A DNA stretch of 42,848 bases, from contig PZPB01000016.1 in NCBI GenBank assembly GCA_003045865.1, positions 1-42,848 of the forward strand, given 5' to 3'. Of the stretch, positions 24,674-31,384 are shown in pieces. The stretch comes from Bacteroidota bacterium (GTDB lineage: Bacteria > Bacteroidota > Bacteroidia > Flavobacteriales > Schleiferiaceae). The notes under the pieces are model-generated. The model was not told the origin of the DNA and did no database searches. It worked only from the letters and a program-made list of their open reading frames with translations. The position numbers and the translations under genes are program-made. Within the stretch, counting starts at the first letter, position 1. Every line of letters begins with the position of its first letter.

Positions 24674-25651
24674 TTATTCATCCACGAACTTCGCAATCGC
24701 CCTAATATGTTCAGGCGTCGTGCCACAACATCCACCAATAATGTTCACGAGACCTTGGTCGAGGTATTCCTTAATAAGACTTGCCATTTCTTCGGGCCCT
24801 TGATCATATTCACCAAAGGCATTAGGTAAGCCTGCATTGGGATGCGCGCTGATTAATAAATCTGATTTTTGTCGCAAAGTTTGTACATAAGGTCTAAGCT
24901 GATCTGCTCCCAAAGCGCAGTTTAAACCAATCGATAGCAGCGGCACGTGACTTAAACTAATTAAGAATGATTCAGCCGTTTGGCCCGATAAAGTGCGGCC
25001 ACTAGCATCGGTAATAGTTCCCGAAACCATTATCGGATATTCCTGACCGAGTTCATCATACAAGCCTTGAATAGCGAATAAAGCCGCTTTGGCATTAAGG
25101 GTATCAAAAACAGTTTCTACCAACAGAGCATGTACCCCACCCTCAATTAGAGCGCGGGCTTGTTCTTTGTAATTAGCAGCTAGAGTATCGAAGTCAATCG
25201 CTCGGAATCCGGGATTGTTTACATCGGGCGAAAGGCTAGCGGTTTTATTTGTGGGGCCAATCGACCCTGCCACAAAACGTGGTTTATGCGGTTCTTTGGC
25301 GCTAAACTCATCTGCCACCGAGCGGGCAATACGCGCGGACTCATAATTTAATTCGGGTACCAAATCTTCCAAGTGATAATCGGCCATGGAAATACGCGTT
25401 CCATTGAAAGTATTGGTCTCAACGATATCGGCACCTGCAGCAAAATACGCGCGATGGATATCGGCAATAATTTTGGGCTGTGTTAAGCTTAGTAAGTCGT
25501 TATTCCCTTTTAAATCGTGGGGAAAATCAGCAAAGCGCTCTCCGCGATAATCCGCTTCTTGGAGCTTGTGATTTTGAATCATGGTTCCCATGGCACCATC
25601 TAAAATTAGGATGCGTTTACGGGCTATTTCGGCTAATGAATTCTCTGGCAT
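24674..25651 (-). CDS. metH: Methionine synthase, homocysteine-binding part
   Basis: Homocysteine S-methyltransferase domain of 325 residues, the N-terminal module of MetH as a separate protein. The start of the barrel is [13 protein letters not shown] (14-26). The zinc ligands are the cysteine in [10 protein letters not shown] and the pair in [10 protein letters not shown] (306-315, Cys308 and Cys309). It would pass activated homocysteine to the cobalamin protein encoded downstream. It is the first gene after the SAM-I riboswitch and promoter, so it heads the metH-metF operon. Confidence 0.95.
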   Translation of the reverse strand: MPENSLAEIARKRILILDGAMGTMIQNHKLQEADYRGERFADFPHDLKGNNDLLSLTQPKIIADIHRAYFAAGADIVETNTFNGTRISMADYHLEDLVPELNYESARIARSVADEFSAKEPHKPRFVAGSIGPTNKTASLSPDVNNPGFRAIDFDTLAANYKEQARALIEGGVHALLVETVFDTLNAKAALFAIQGLYDELGQEYPIMVSGTITDASGRTLSGQTAESFLISLSHVPLLSIGLNCALGADQLRPYVQTLRQKSDLLISAHPNAGLPNAFGEYDQGPEEMASLIKEYLDQGLVNIIGGCCGTTPEHIRAIAKFVDE

Positions 25652-25710
25652 AGAATAACTAGTATAAGTTTTAGCCAGAAAGTGGAGAGGGAAAGGTAAT
25701 TATTACCAAT

Positions 25711-25813
25711 CTTATCTGCCCCTAACAAAATTGTTAAGGTGGGATGTAGCACCCGACTTTTCTCGGGTTGCTAAGACATCAACGGGCCCATTCCCTCCGT
25801 CTTTCTGGATAAG
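25711..25813 (-). promoter_or_regulatory. SAM-I (S-box) riboswitch of the metH-metF operon
   Basis: Read on the minus strand from 25813: CTTATCCAGAAAGACGGAGG, then GGGCCCGTTGATG, AGCAACC, a P3 hairpin (ACCCGA-GAAAAG-TCGGGT), GCTACATCC, a P4 hairpin (CCTTAACA with TGTTAGGGG) and closing GGGGCAGATAAG. P1 is CTTATC/GATAAG. This order and these core bases match the SAM-I class. It begins about 6 bp after the -7 box, so the aptamer is the first thing transcribed. Downstream lie GGTAATAATTACC (a small hairpin) and a CTTAT near 25667 that could compete for the 3' strand of P1; the mode of control is inferred. Confidence 0.9.
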
Positions 25814-25819
25814 TAACCA

Positions 25820-25851
25820 CAAATGTAAGCGCCAAGTTTCAATGCTGCAAA
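25820..25851 (-). promoter_or_regulatory. Promoter of the metH-metF operon
   Basis: On the minus strand TTTG (25851-25848), 20 bp spacer, TACATTTG (25827-25820): an exact Bacteroidota -33/-7 pair with standard spacing. The -33 box lies in the last codons of the upstream lipoprotein gene. The predicted start near 25814 coincides with the first base of the riboswitch. Confidence 0.82.
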
Positions 25852-26813
25852 TCTTTTGTTCGTACAATCCAATCTTGGGGAACCATGGAGCGCTTTTTAT
25901 AAGAATAGCGGTATTCAATTTTAGTCCCATCAAGTAATTGAAGCTCTTGCTTTTTTAAAGTCGATAAAAATTCAATCTCCTTTACCAGAATAATTTGCCC
26001 CTTTATTTCTAAAGCGCTTAAACGAAATCGCCCGGATTCATTAGCTTTGAGCAAAATATTATAATTCGGCCCCTCCACTCTTAAGCGATACAAAAGTCCT
26101 TCGAAAGGAGCTCGGTAATTCAAATGCCAATTGCCACTGATGTAGCGACGATGTGGCAAAATATGGTTATTGCTATTAGCCCAGGACCAAGAACTATTAT
26201 GCTGCTCTAGAAAAAACCAAGGCTGAATAAATAGGGCCTGACTGAAAGCGCTGGAGTCAAACTCGGGCGGGAAAAATTGTATTTGTCCCCACCAATCAAA
26301 TTCGAGTATTTCGCTTTTGCTTTCGCCAGATGGCCTGTTAATTGTAATTTCTACCTGATCTAAAAACTCCCGTTCTTCTATACGATGGAGATAGATGAAG
26401 GGACGATATTGAATGTAGTAATTATGAGCAGTGTAGCTGTTATAGCTGGGCTCGGGAGCATCGCTCGATACAGCTGCTGCAATAACGTAACTCAGCAAAC
26501 CTGGTTGTATTTCCTCCGTCGCCTCATGGCTAGAATAGTCTTGATGATAAACTAATGCTCCGTCTAAATTCCGCGCGCTTAGTTCTCTAAAAAGTGCTTG
26601 TGGACCCGGTTCCGAAGTATTTAGGTATTCTTCATCCAATTGCATATAATCTTGTTGCGGAAGGTTCTGACTAGGGTAAAAAACTTGTGGTGTCCCCTTA
26701 ATTGGCGGGCTACTAAAGCGATGAGCGGCAAGAGAATCAGGATGATAAACTTTGCAAGCGGAATTGAACAAAAGAAGAAGCAGGCTTAGAAGAGCGAGGA
26801 TATTTTTTTGCAT
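25839..26813 (-). CDS. Lipoprotein of unknown function
   Basis: A 324-residue protein with a lipoprotein signal: MQKNILALLSLLLLLFNSAC, with the acylated cysteine at residue 20. The mature part is rich in Trp, Tyr and Phe, with alternating beta-strand patterns and segments such as ISGNWHLNYRAPFEGLLYRLRVEGPNY; no family is recognised. The 3' end overlaps the metH promoter. It is divergent from metK across a 199-bp region. It is upstream of the metH promoter, so it is probably not part of the methionine regulon, though read-through cannot be ruled out. Confidence 0.75.
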   Translation of the reverse strand: MQKNILALLSLLLLLFNSACKVYHPDSLAAHRFSSPPIKGTPQVFYPSQNLPQQDYMQLDEEYLNTSEPGPQALFRELSARNLDGALVYHQDYSSHEATEEIQPGLLSYVIAAAVSSDAPEPSYNSYTAHNYYIQYRPFIYLHRIEEREFLDQVEITINRPSGESKSEILEFDWWGQIQFFPPEFDSSAFSQALFIQPWFFLEQHNSSWSWANSNNHILPHRRYISGNWHLNYRAPFEGLLYRLRVEGPNYNILLKANESGRFRLSALEIKGQIILVKEIEFLSTLKKQELQLLDGTKIEYRYSYKKRSMVPQDWIVRTKDLQH

Positions 26814-26872
26814 TTTAGTTTTTTAATGAAGCCATCCAAAATTGATACCAATAAATTTCTATTCATTGGAAT

Positions 26873-26902
26873 GTTGCTCCGCTCAATTTTTTACTACTTT
26901 TG
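26873..26902 (+). promoter_or_regulatory. Promoter of metK
   Basis: GTTG (26873-26876), 18-bp spacer, TACTTTTG (26895-26902): an exact -7 box and a -33 box with one change. The predicted start near 26909 gives a leader of about 104 nt. Confidence 0.65.
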
Positions 26903-26910
26903 GCCGCTCA

Positions 26911-26990
26911 AGTGGAAAAATTTGGCTGATTGCAACCACATAAAAAAATGCTAAACCAGATTAGCATACTGCATTTCAGCCGCATTTTTT
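26911..26990 (+). promoter_or_regulatory. Candidate SAM-sensing leader of metK (SAM-II-like)
   Basis: The leader contains GGCTGATTGCAACC (26924-26937), an A-rich linker and TGCTAAACC (26949-26957). The GCTGATT-AACC and GCTAAA blocks are also the core blocks of SAM-II aptamers, and my recollection is that leaders like this precede metK in many Bacteroidota (long-loop SAM-II variants). Possible pairings are GTGG/CCAC (26912-26915 with 26936-26939), ATGCTAA/TTAGCAT (26948-26954 with 26961-26967) and GGCTGA/TCAGCC (26924-26929 with 26976-26981). They overlap in part and could form alternative folds. CGCATTTTTT (26981-26990) could serve as a weak terminator tail. Confidence 0.55.
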
Positions 26991-27012
26991 AAGCCTAAAA
27001 CAAAAAAGCAGT

Positions 27013-28269
27013 ATGTCATATTTATTTACCTCTGAGTCCGTATCTGAAGGACATCCCGATAAAATAGCCGATCAAATTTCCGATGCCATCATCGATCATT
27101 TCCTCGCTTTCGATCCTAACTCTAAAGTAGCTTGTGAAACTTTAGTAACTACTGGCCAAGTAGTTTTGGCGGGTGAAATTAAGTCGAAAGCCTATGTTGA
27201 TGTGCAAAAGGTTGCGCGCGAAACCATTCGTAAAATTGGCTATACCAAAAGTGAGTATATGTTTGACGCCGATAGCTGTGGCATCTTATCCGCTTTGCAC
27301 GAGCAGTCGGCTGATATTAACCAAGGGGTAGACCGTGGTTCTTTAGAAGAACAAGGCGCAGGCGATCAAGGAATGATGTTCGGTTACGCCACCAATGAAA
27401 CGGATAACTACATGCCTCTAGCTTTGGCTTTAAGCCATACCATTTTGCAAGAGTTAGCAGTTTTACGTCGAGAAGGGCAAGCCATTCCCTATTTACGTCC
27501 CGACGCTAAATCGCAGGTAACTATTGAGTACAGCGACGATCACGTACCGCAAAATATTACCACTATTGTGGTTAGCACCCAACACGACGACTTTGGTACT
27601 GAAGCGGAGATGGGAGCAAAAATTCGCGAAGACCTCATAAATATTTTAATGCCCCGCGTTAAAGCGCGCTTGAAACCCGAATTGCAAAAACTTTTCGAAG
27701 GAGAAATTGAATATCACATTAACCCCACTGGCAAATTTGTAATTGGCGGTCCACACGGCGACGCAGGACTTACCGGTCGTAAAATTATTGTAGATACTTA
27801 CGGTGGAAAGGGCGCTCATGGTGGTGGCGCTTTTAGCGGAAAAGATCCTAGTAAAGTAGATCGCTCCGGAGCCTATGCTACGCGCCATATTGCCAAAAAC
27901 ATGGTAGCCGCTGGTATTGCTGATCAAATGTTAGTGCAGGTTAGTTACGCTATTGGAGTGGTTAAGCCAACCGGCTTATTTGTAGACACCTATGGTAGCT
28001 CCAAGGTGAATATGAGTGACGGTGAAATAGCGGCTAAGATTATGGAAATCTTCGATTTACGTCCTGGCATTATTGAAAGAGACCTAAAACTTCGTAATCC
28101 TATTTACTCCGAAGCCGCGGCTTACGGGCATATGGGCCGTGAATATCAAGCAGGTGTTAAGCGCACTTTCGTAGAAGCGGATGGTAGCGAGAAAACGGTA
28201 ACAGTTGACCTCTTTACTTGGGAGAACTTAAACCGCGTAGAGGATATTAAAAAGGCCTTCGGGATATAA
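27013..28269 (+). CDS. metK: S-adenosylmethionine synthetase
   Basis: Makes SAM from methionine and ATP. Clear motifs: [16 protein letters not shown] (11-26), the Met-loop and ATP regions around [12 protein letters not shown], and [20 protein letters not shown] with [16 protein letters not shown], which contact phosphates and potassium. The length of 418 residues suits Bacteroidota enzymes. It has its own promoter and a structured leader, and ends in a strong terminator. Its product feeds the methyltransferases of the window and is the likely ligand for the two leaders near it. Confidence 0.98.
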   Translation: MSYLFTSESVSEGHPDKIADQISDAIIDHFLAFDPNSKVACETLVTTGQVVLAGEIKSKAYVDVQKVARETIRKIGYTKSEYMFDADSCGILSALHEQSADINQGVDRGSLEEQGAGDQGMMFGYATNETDNYMPLALALSHTILQELAVLRREGQAIPYLRPDAKSQVTIEYSDDHVPQNITTIVVSTQHDDFGTEAEMGAKIREDLINILMPRVKARLKPELQKLFEGEIEYHINPTGKFVIGGPHGDAGLTGRKIIVDTYGGKGAHGGGAFSGKDPSKVDRSGAYATRHIAKNMVAAGIADQMLVQVSYAIGVVKPTGLFVDTYGSSKVNMSDGEIAAKIMEIFDLRPGIIERDLKLRNPIYSEAAAYGHMGREYQAGVKRTFVEADGSEKTVTVDLFTWENLNRVEDIKKAFGI

Positions 28270-28291
28270 GACATTTCACGCTATTCAATAG

Positions 28292-28324
28292 ATGCCCAGT
28301 TTTTTAGCTGGGCATTTTTTTTTT
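28292..28324 (+). terminator. Rho-independent terminator of metK
   Basis: ATGCCCAG (28292-28299) pairs with CTGGGCAT (28308-28315), followed by a run of nine to ten T. Confidence 0.92.
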
Positions 28325-28408
28325 AGACTTTATAAAAAAATCCGTCTTTCTCGTAATTGAAAAATCTGGGCACATTGATATTGCTGCTACAGTTTTAAAA
28401 TTCACAAC

Positions 28409-28443
28409 AAAAAACCGCCCCCTGCAATAAGCAAGAGGCGGTT
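28409..28443 (-). terminator. Rho-independent terminator of ilvE
   Basis: On the minus strand AACCGCCTCTTGC pairs with GCAGGGGGCGGTT over 13 positions, including G-T pairs, with a TTATT loop, followed by T4 and then G-T-T. It lies 29 bp after the ilvE stop and faces the metK terminator. Confidence 0.88.
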
Positions 28444-28471
28444 CCGTATTTCTATCAAATTTTAGTCAGGA

Positions 28472-29518
28472 CTAAAATTTAACCATCCAATTATAGGTAT
28501 CTTCCGTTTTACCGCTGCGTAAGTCGGTAAGTTCTTTCTTAATTTTCATAGCATAACCGTCGGCTGGTGTGCCCACCTCGAAATCGGTACCACGGAAACC
28601 GATGGTAGAGATCTGGCTAATTACCGCCGCTGTTCCCATTCCAAAAGCTTCTTGTAAATGTCCCGCTTCGGCCGCAGCCACTAACTCTTCTACTTTAATG
28701 GGACGCTCTTCTACTTTCACAATATTACGATCGCGCAATAAAGTTAATATAGAGTCACGCGTAATACCACCTAAAATCCTGTCGCTTAAAGGCGGGGTAA
28801 TAAAGGTATCGTTAATAATAAAGGCTACGTTCATGGTACCCGACTCCTCTATTAACTCGTGGTTTTTATGATCGGTCCAAATAACTTGCATATAACCTTC
28901 TTCTTTAGCTTGGTGAGTAGCATAAAAAGCACCGCCGTAATTTCCAGCGCATTTTGTAGAACCTACACCACCCGTTGCAGAGCGCGTATAAGTCTCCTCT
29001 ACCTTAACTTTTACATTACCGGCATAATAGGGACCAACTGGCGAAGTGAGGATACAGAAAATGTATTTTTCGGAAGGACGAGCCGCAACAAATTCGGAGC
29101 TACCGAACATGAAAGGACGAAGATATAAAGAGTGGTCTTTTTCTTTAGGAACCCATTCTCTATCAATATCTACCAAAGCCTTAATACCTTCCATAAAAAG
29201 ATCTTCGGGGAACTCCGGCATAAACATGCGCTTAGCCGAGTGATTTAAACGCTTGGCATTGGCATCAGGACGAAAAATACCGATACTGCCATCCTCCATA
29301 TAATAGGCTTTTTGACCTTCAAATATGGCCTGCCCATAATGTAAGGTGTGCATAGCAGGGGTGAAAGACATGGGGCCGAAGGGTTTAATTTCCAGTTCAG
29401 ACCACTTACCGTCGCTGTACTCAGCTACCAACATGTGGTCGCTGAAATGCGTGCCGAAAACTAAATTGGAAAAATCTACCTCATTAATTCTCGACTTGCT
29501 TGTTTTAGTAATTTTCAT
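28472..29518 (-). CDS. ilvE: Branched-chain amino acid aminotransferase
   Basis: PLP-dependent transamination between 2-oxoglutarate and Leu, Ile or Val, class IV fold, 348 residues, of the larger (eukaryote-like) BCAT type. The PLP lysine is Lys189 in GGVGSTKCAGNYGG; LHYGQAIFEGQKAY (59-72) and EESGTMNVAF are the other family signatures, and ITRDSILTL precedes the late PLP-phosphate-binding part. It is monocistronic, bounded by its own terminator and divergent from the DUF4920 gene. A 7/8 match to a -7 box (TATCTTTC) lies at 29542-29535 on the minus strand. Confidence 0.96.
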   Translation of the reverse strand: MKITKTSKSRINEVDFSNLVFGTHFSDHMLVAEYSDGKWSELEIKPFGPMSFTPAMHTLHYGQAIFEGQKAYYMEDGSIGIFRPDANAKRLNHSAKRMFMPEFPEDLFMEGIKALVDIDREWVPKEKDHSLYLRPFMFGSSEFVAARPSEKYIFCILTSPVGPYYAGNVKVKVEETYTRSATGGVGSTKCAGNYGGAFYATHQAKEEGYMQVIWTDHKNHELIEESGTMNVAFIINDTFITPPLSDRILGGITRDSILTLLRDRNIVKVEERPIKVEELVAAAEAGHLQEAFGMGTAAVISQISTIGFRGTDFEVGTPADGYAMKIKKELTDLRSGKTEDTYNWMVKF

Positions 29519-29557
29519 CTTTTAAATCTTTTAAGAAAGATACCGAGGCATCTTTAT

Positions 29558-29586
29558 TTTGCGCTTTTGAGAGATTGCTATCTTTG
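29558..29586 (+). promoter_or_regulatory. Promoter of the DUF4920 gene
   Basis: TTTG (29558-29561), 17-bp spacer, TATCTTTG (29579-29586): both boxes are exact. The predicted start near 29592 is 17 nt before the ATG at 29609. Confidence 0.75.
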
Positions 29587-29608
29587 CTGTTCTAAATCAA
29601 AATTAACG

Positions 29609-30133
29609 ATGAAAAAAATCGCATTATTTGTTTCAGCCTTAGCATTGCTTAGCGCATGCAAAAGTAATACAAAGGAAGGGGACACCGCAACTGAAAGTGG
29701 AACAGATACAGTAGCTGTTCAAGAAGAAGTTCAAGCCACTGAAAATCACTACTATGGAGATTCTATCACTGAGGATAATGCCGTTAGCACGACAGAATTA
29801 TTAGCCTTAATGCAAGGTAAAGATTCCGTAAACCTTAAACTTACGGGCATAGCTACATCATCTTGCCAAAAGAAAGGTTGCTGGATGAAAATGGATATGG
29901 GAGATGGAAAAGAAATCCGCGTAAGCTTTAAAGATTACGGCTTTTTCGTGCCTAAAAACTTAAACGGCGAGCAAGCTATTGTTGAAGGTATTGCTTTTGT
30001 AGACACCATCGACGTTCCTTTTTTAAAGCACCTAGCCGAAGACGCAGGTAAAAGCGAAGAGGAAATTGCCGCGATCACCGAACCCGAAATTAGCGTAAAC
30101 TTTACTGCTAATGGCGTAATTATCAAGAGCTAA
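29609..30133 (+). CDS. DUF4920 lipoprotein
   Basis: A 174-residue lipoprotein: MKKIALFVSALALLSAC, acylated Cys17, then an acidic linker (to about 45) and a DUF4920 domain of OB-fold type. The domain contains LKLTGIATSSCQKKGCWMKM, with a CxxxxC pair, and VSFKDYGFFVPKN, both typical. The function is unknown, and the two cysteines could bind a metal or form a disulfide. The frame is open upstream, but the promoter lies there. The next gene, a CxxCH lipoprotein, starts 3 bp later. Confidence 0.87.
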   Translation: MKKIALFVSALALLSACKSNTKEGDTATESGTDTVAVQEEVQATENHYYGDSITEDNAVSTTELLALMQGKDSVNLKLTGIATSSCQKKGCWMKMDMGDGKEIRVSFKDYGFFVPKNLNGEQAIVEGIAFVDTIDVPFLKHLAEDAGKSEEEIAAITEPEISVNFTANGVIIKS

Positions 30134-30135
30134 TT

Positions 30136-30636
30136 ATGACTATTAAGAAATTAATAATCGGAGGATGCCTTATCGGGGCATCCTTTTTTGTTGGCTGTCA
30201 AAACACAGCTATTGAAAACGCATCTACGGAAGTAGAAAAAACGGCCACTGAGAACGCATCTAGCGAAAGCGAGGAAAAGAACTTAGAGATGTATGAAGCA
30301 AGTGAATTGGCTTTGCTGATGCGTGGGATGTACGACAAGAACTTGGATTTACGTCAGCAAATTATCGACGGAAATATCCCCGAAAGTTTTCCCGAAGATT
30401 TTAAAACTATTCACACAGCCGAGGCCACCGAAGAGTTAAACGAAACCTTTAAAAGCCTTGCGGTACAGTATATCGCCAACATGGAAGCCATTACCCAAGC
30501 GAAAAATCCTGAAGAAGGCATTGTTGCTTATAATGCCATGATCAACACTTGTGCAAGCTGCCACACCATTTATTGCCAAGGGCCTTTAGCCAAAATTAAA
30601 AGAATGCGCATTAGCAATCCGGGAGAAGCCTCATAA
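30136..30636 (+). CDS. CxxCH (haem c type) lipoprotein
   Basis: A 166-residue protein starting MTIKKLIIGGCLIGASFFVGC, with the lipobox cysteine at 21, an acidic Ser/Glu-rich linker (22-50), and a helical domain ending in NTCASCHTIYCQGPLAKIKRM. The single CASCH (139-143) near the C-terminus, after three helices, suggests a cytochrome c' type four-helix fold, with haem bound through Cys139, Cys142 and His143. An extra cysteine follows four residues later. Cytochrome identity is inferred from this arrangement. It is coupled to DUF4920 (3 bp) and mnmD (adjacent). Confidence 0.72.
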   Translation: MTIKKLIIGGCLIGASFFVGCQNTAIENASTEVEKTATENASSESEEKNLEMYEASELALLMRGMYDKNLDLRQQIIDGNIPESFPEDFKTIHTAEATEELNETFKSLAVQYIANMEAITQAKNPEEGIVAYNAMINTCASCHTIYCQGPLAKIKRMRISNPGEAS

Positions 30637-31314
30637 ATGCAGCGAAAACTCGTTCAAACTAAGGATAATTCTTTTACGCTTTTTGTGCCCGAACTGGATG
30701 AGCACTACCACTCTATTCACGGTGCTTTGGCCGAAGCGGAACACATTTTTATAGATGCGGGACTAAAACCTATCGAGGATCGGGAAGAAATTTCCATCCT
30801 CGAAATTGGTTTTGGCAGCGGGCTAAATGCCTGTCTTACGGCGCTTTACGCAGATGCGCAGGAATTAAACATTTTTTATCAAGGATTGGAAAAATATCCC
30901 ATTTTAGAGGAAGAATGGCGCGCTTTAAATTACCCTTCCATCATCAATCAGTCTGGAACGGAACAAATGATGATTGATCTTCACGCGGCTCCTTGGTCTG
31001 AAAAAACCCGATTGAATTCTCATTTCCAGCTTTTGAAAAGCGAAATCGACTTTCGCGAATTTCGGGCCGAAGAAAATACTTTCGACCTAATTTATTTCGA
31101 TGCTTTTGCCCCATCTGCGCAAGCGGATTTATGGAGCTTAGCCGTGTTTGCAGAAATGTATAAAAGTCTAAAAGTTGGCGGCCGGCTGGTAACCTATTGC
31201 GTAAAAGGCTCGGTGCGTCGCACCATGCAAGAGGCCGGCTTTACGGTTGAAAAAATTCCTGGCCCTCCCGGCAAAAGAGAAATGGCGCGCGCGCTAAAAC
31301 TCAGTGAAGAGTAG
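30637..31314 (+). CDS. mnmD: tRNA (5-methylaminomethyl-2-thiouridine)(34)-methyltransferase MnmD
   Basis: Carries out the last methylation of the wobble uridine mnm5s2U34. The 225-residue protein matches the stand-alone MnmD (DUF752) family: QTKDNSFTLFVPELDEHYHS at the start, SAM motif ILEIGFGSGLNACL (about 50-63), and the catalytic region IYFDAFAPSAQADLW, followed by LVTYCVKGSVRRTMQEAGF and PGPPGKREM. There is no FAD-dependent MnmC1 domain. It directly follows the haem-type lipoprotein. Two copies of the dispersed motif lie in it (30841-30859 and 31112-31128). Confidence 0.93.
   Translation: MQRKLVQTKDNSFTLFVPELDEHYHSIHGALAEAEHIFIDAGLKPIEDREEISILEIGFGSGLNACLTALYADAQELNIFYQGLEKYPILEEEWRALNYPSIINQSGTEQMMIDLHAAPWSEKTRLNSHFQLLKSEIDFREFRAEENTFDLIYFDAFAPSAQADLWSLAVFAEMYKSLKVGGRLVTYCVKGSVRRTMQEAGFTVEKIPGPPGKREMARALKLSEE
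30841..30860 (-). repeat. Copy of the dispersed motif (mnmD), 20 bp identical to metH
   Basis: GCGCTTTACGCAGATGCGCA on the plus strand, identical to the metH coding strand; both encode ALYADAQE in unrelated proteins. Confidence 0.7.
31112..31128 (+). repeat. Copy of the dispersed motif (mnmD, second)
   Basis: CATCTGCGCAAGCGGAT. ATCTGC and GCGGAT can pair (6 bp with one wobble) around GCAA, a GNRA-type loop. Confidence 0.65.
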
Positions 31315-31384
31315 GTTACACTCATTGCGCAATAAAACTACCTTTTACTAACAACCTTTTGCTCACCTTTAGCGTATTGTAAAT

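Noticed and set aside
24674-25651. metH split read as a frameshifted pseudogene
   Set aside because: Both parts have complete domains, own starts and stops and key residues, and such a split is usual in Flavobacteriia.
31175-31186. Recurring GGCGGCC stretches (11053, 34029, 31175, 34431)
   Set aside because: They encode common Gly-Gly-Arg or Gly-Gly turns, and no longer shared flanks are seen.
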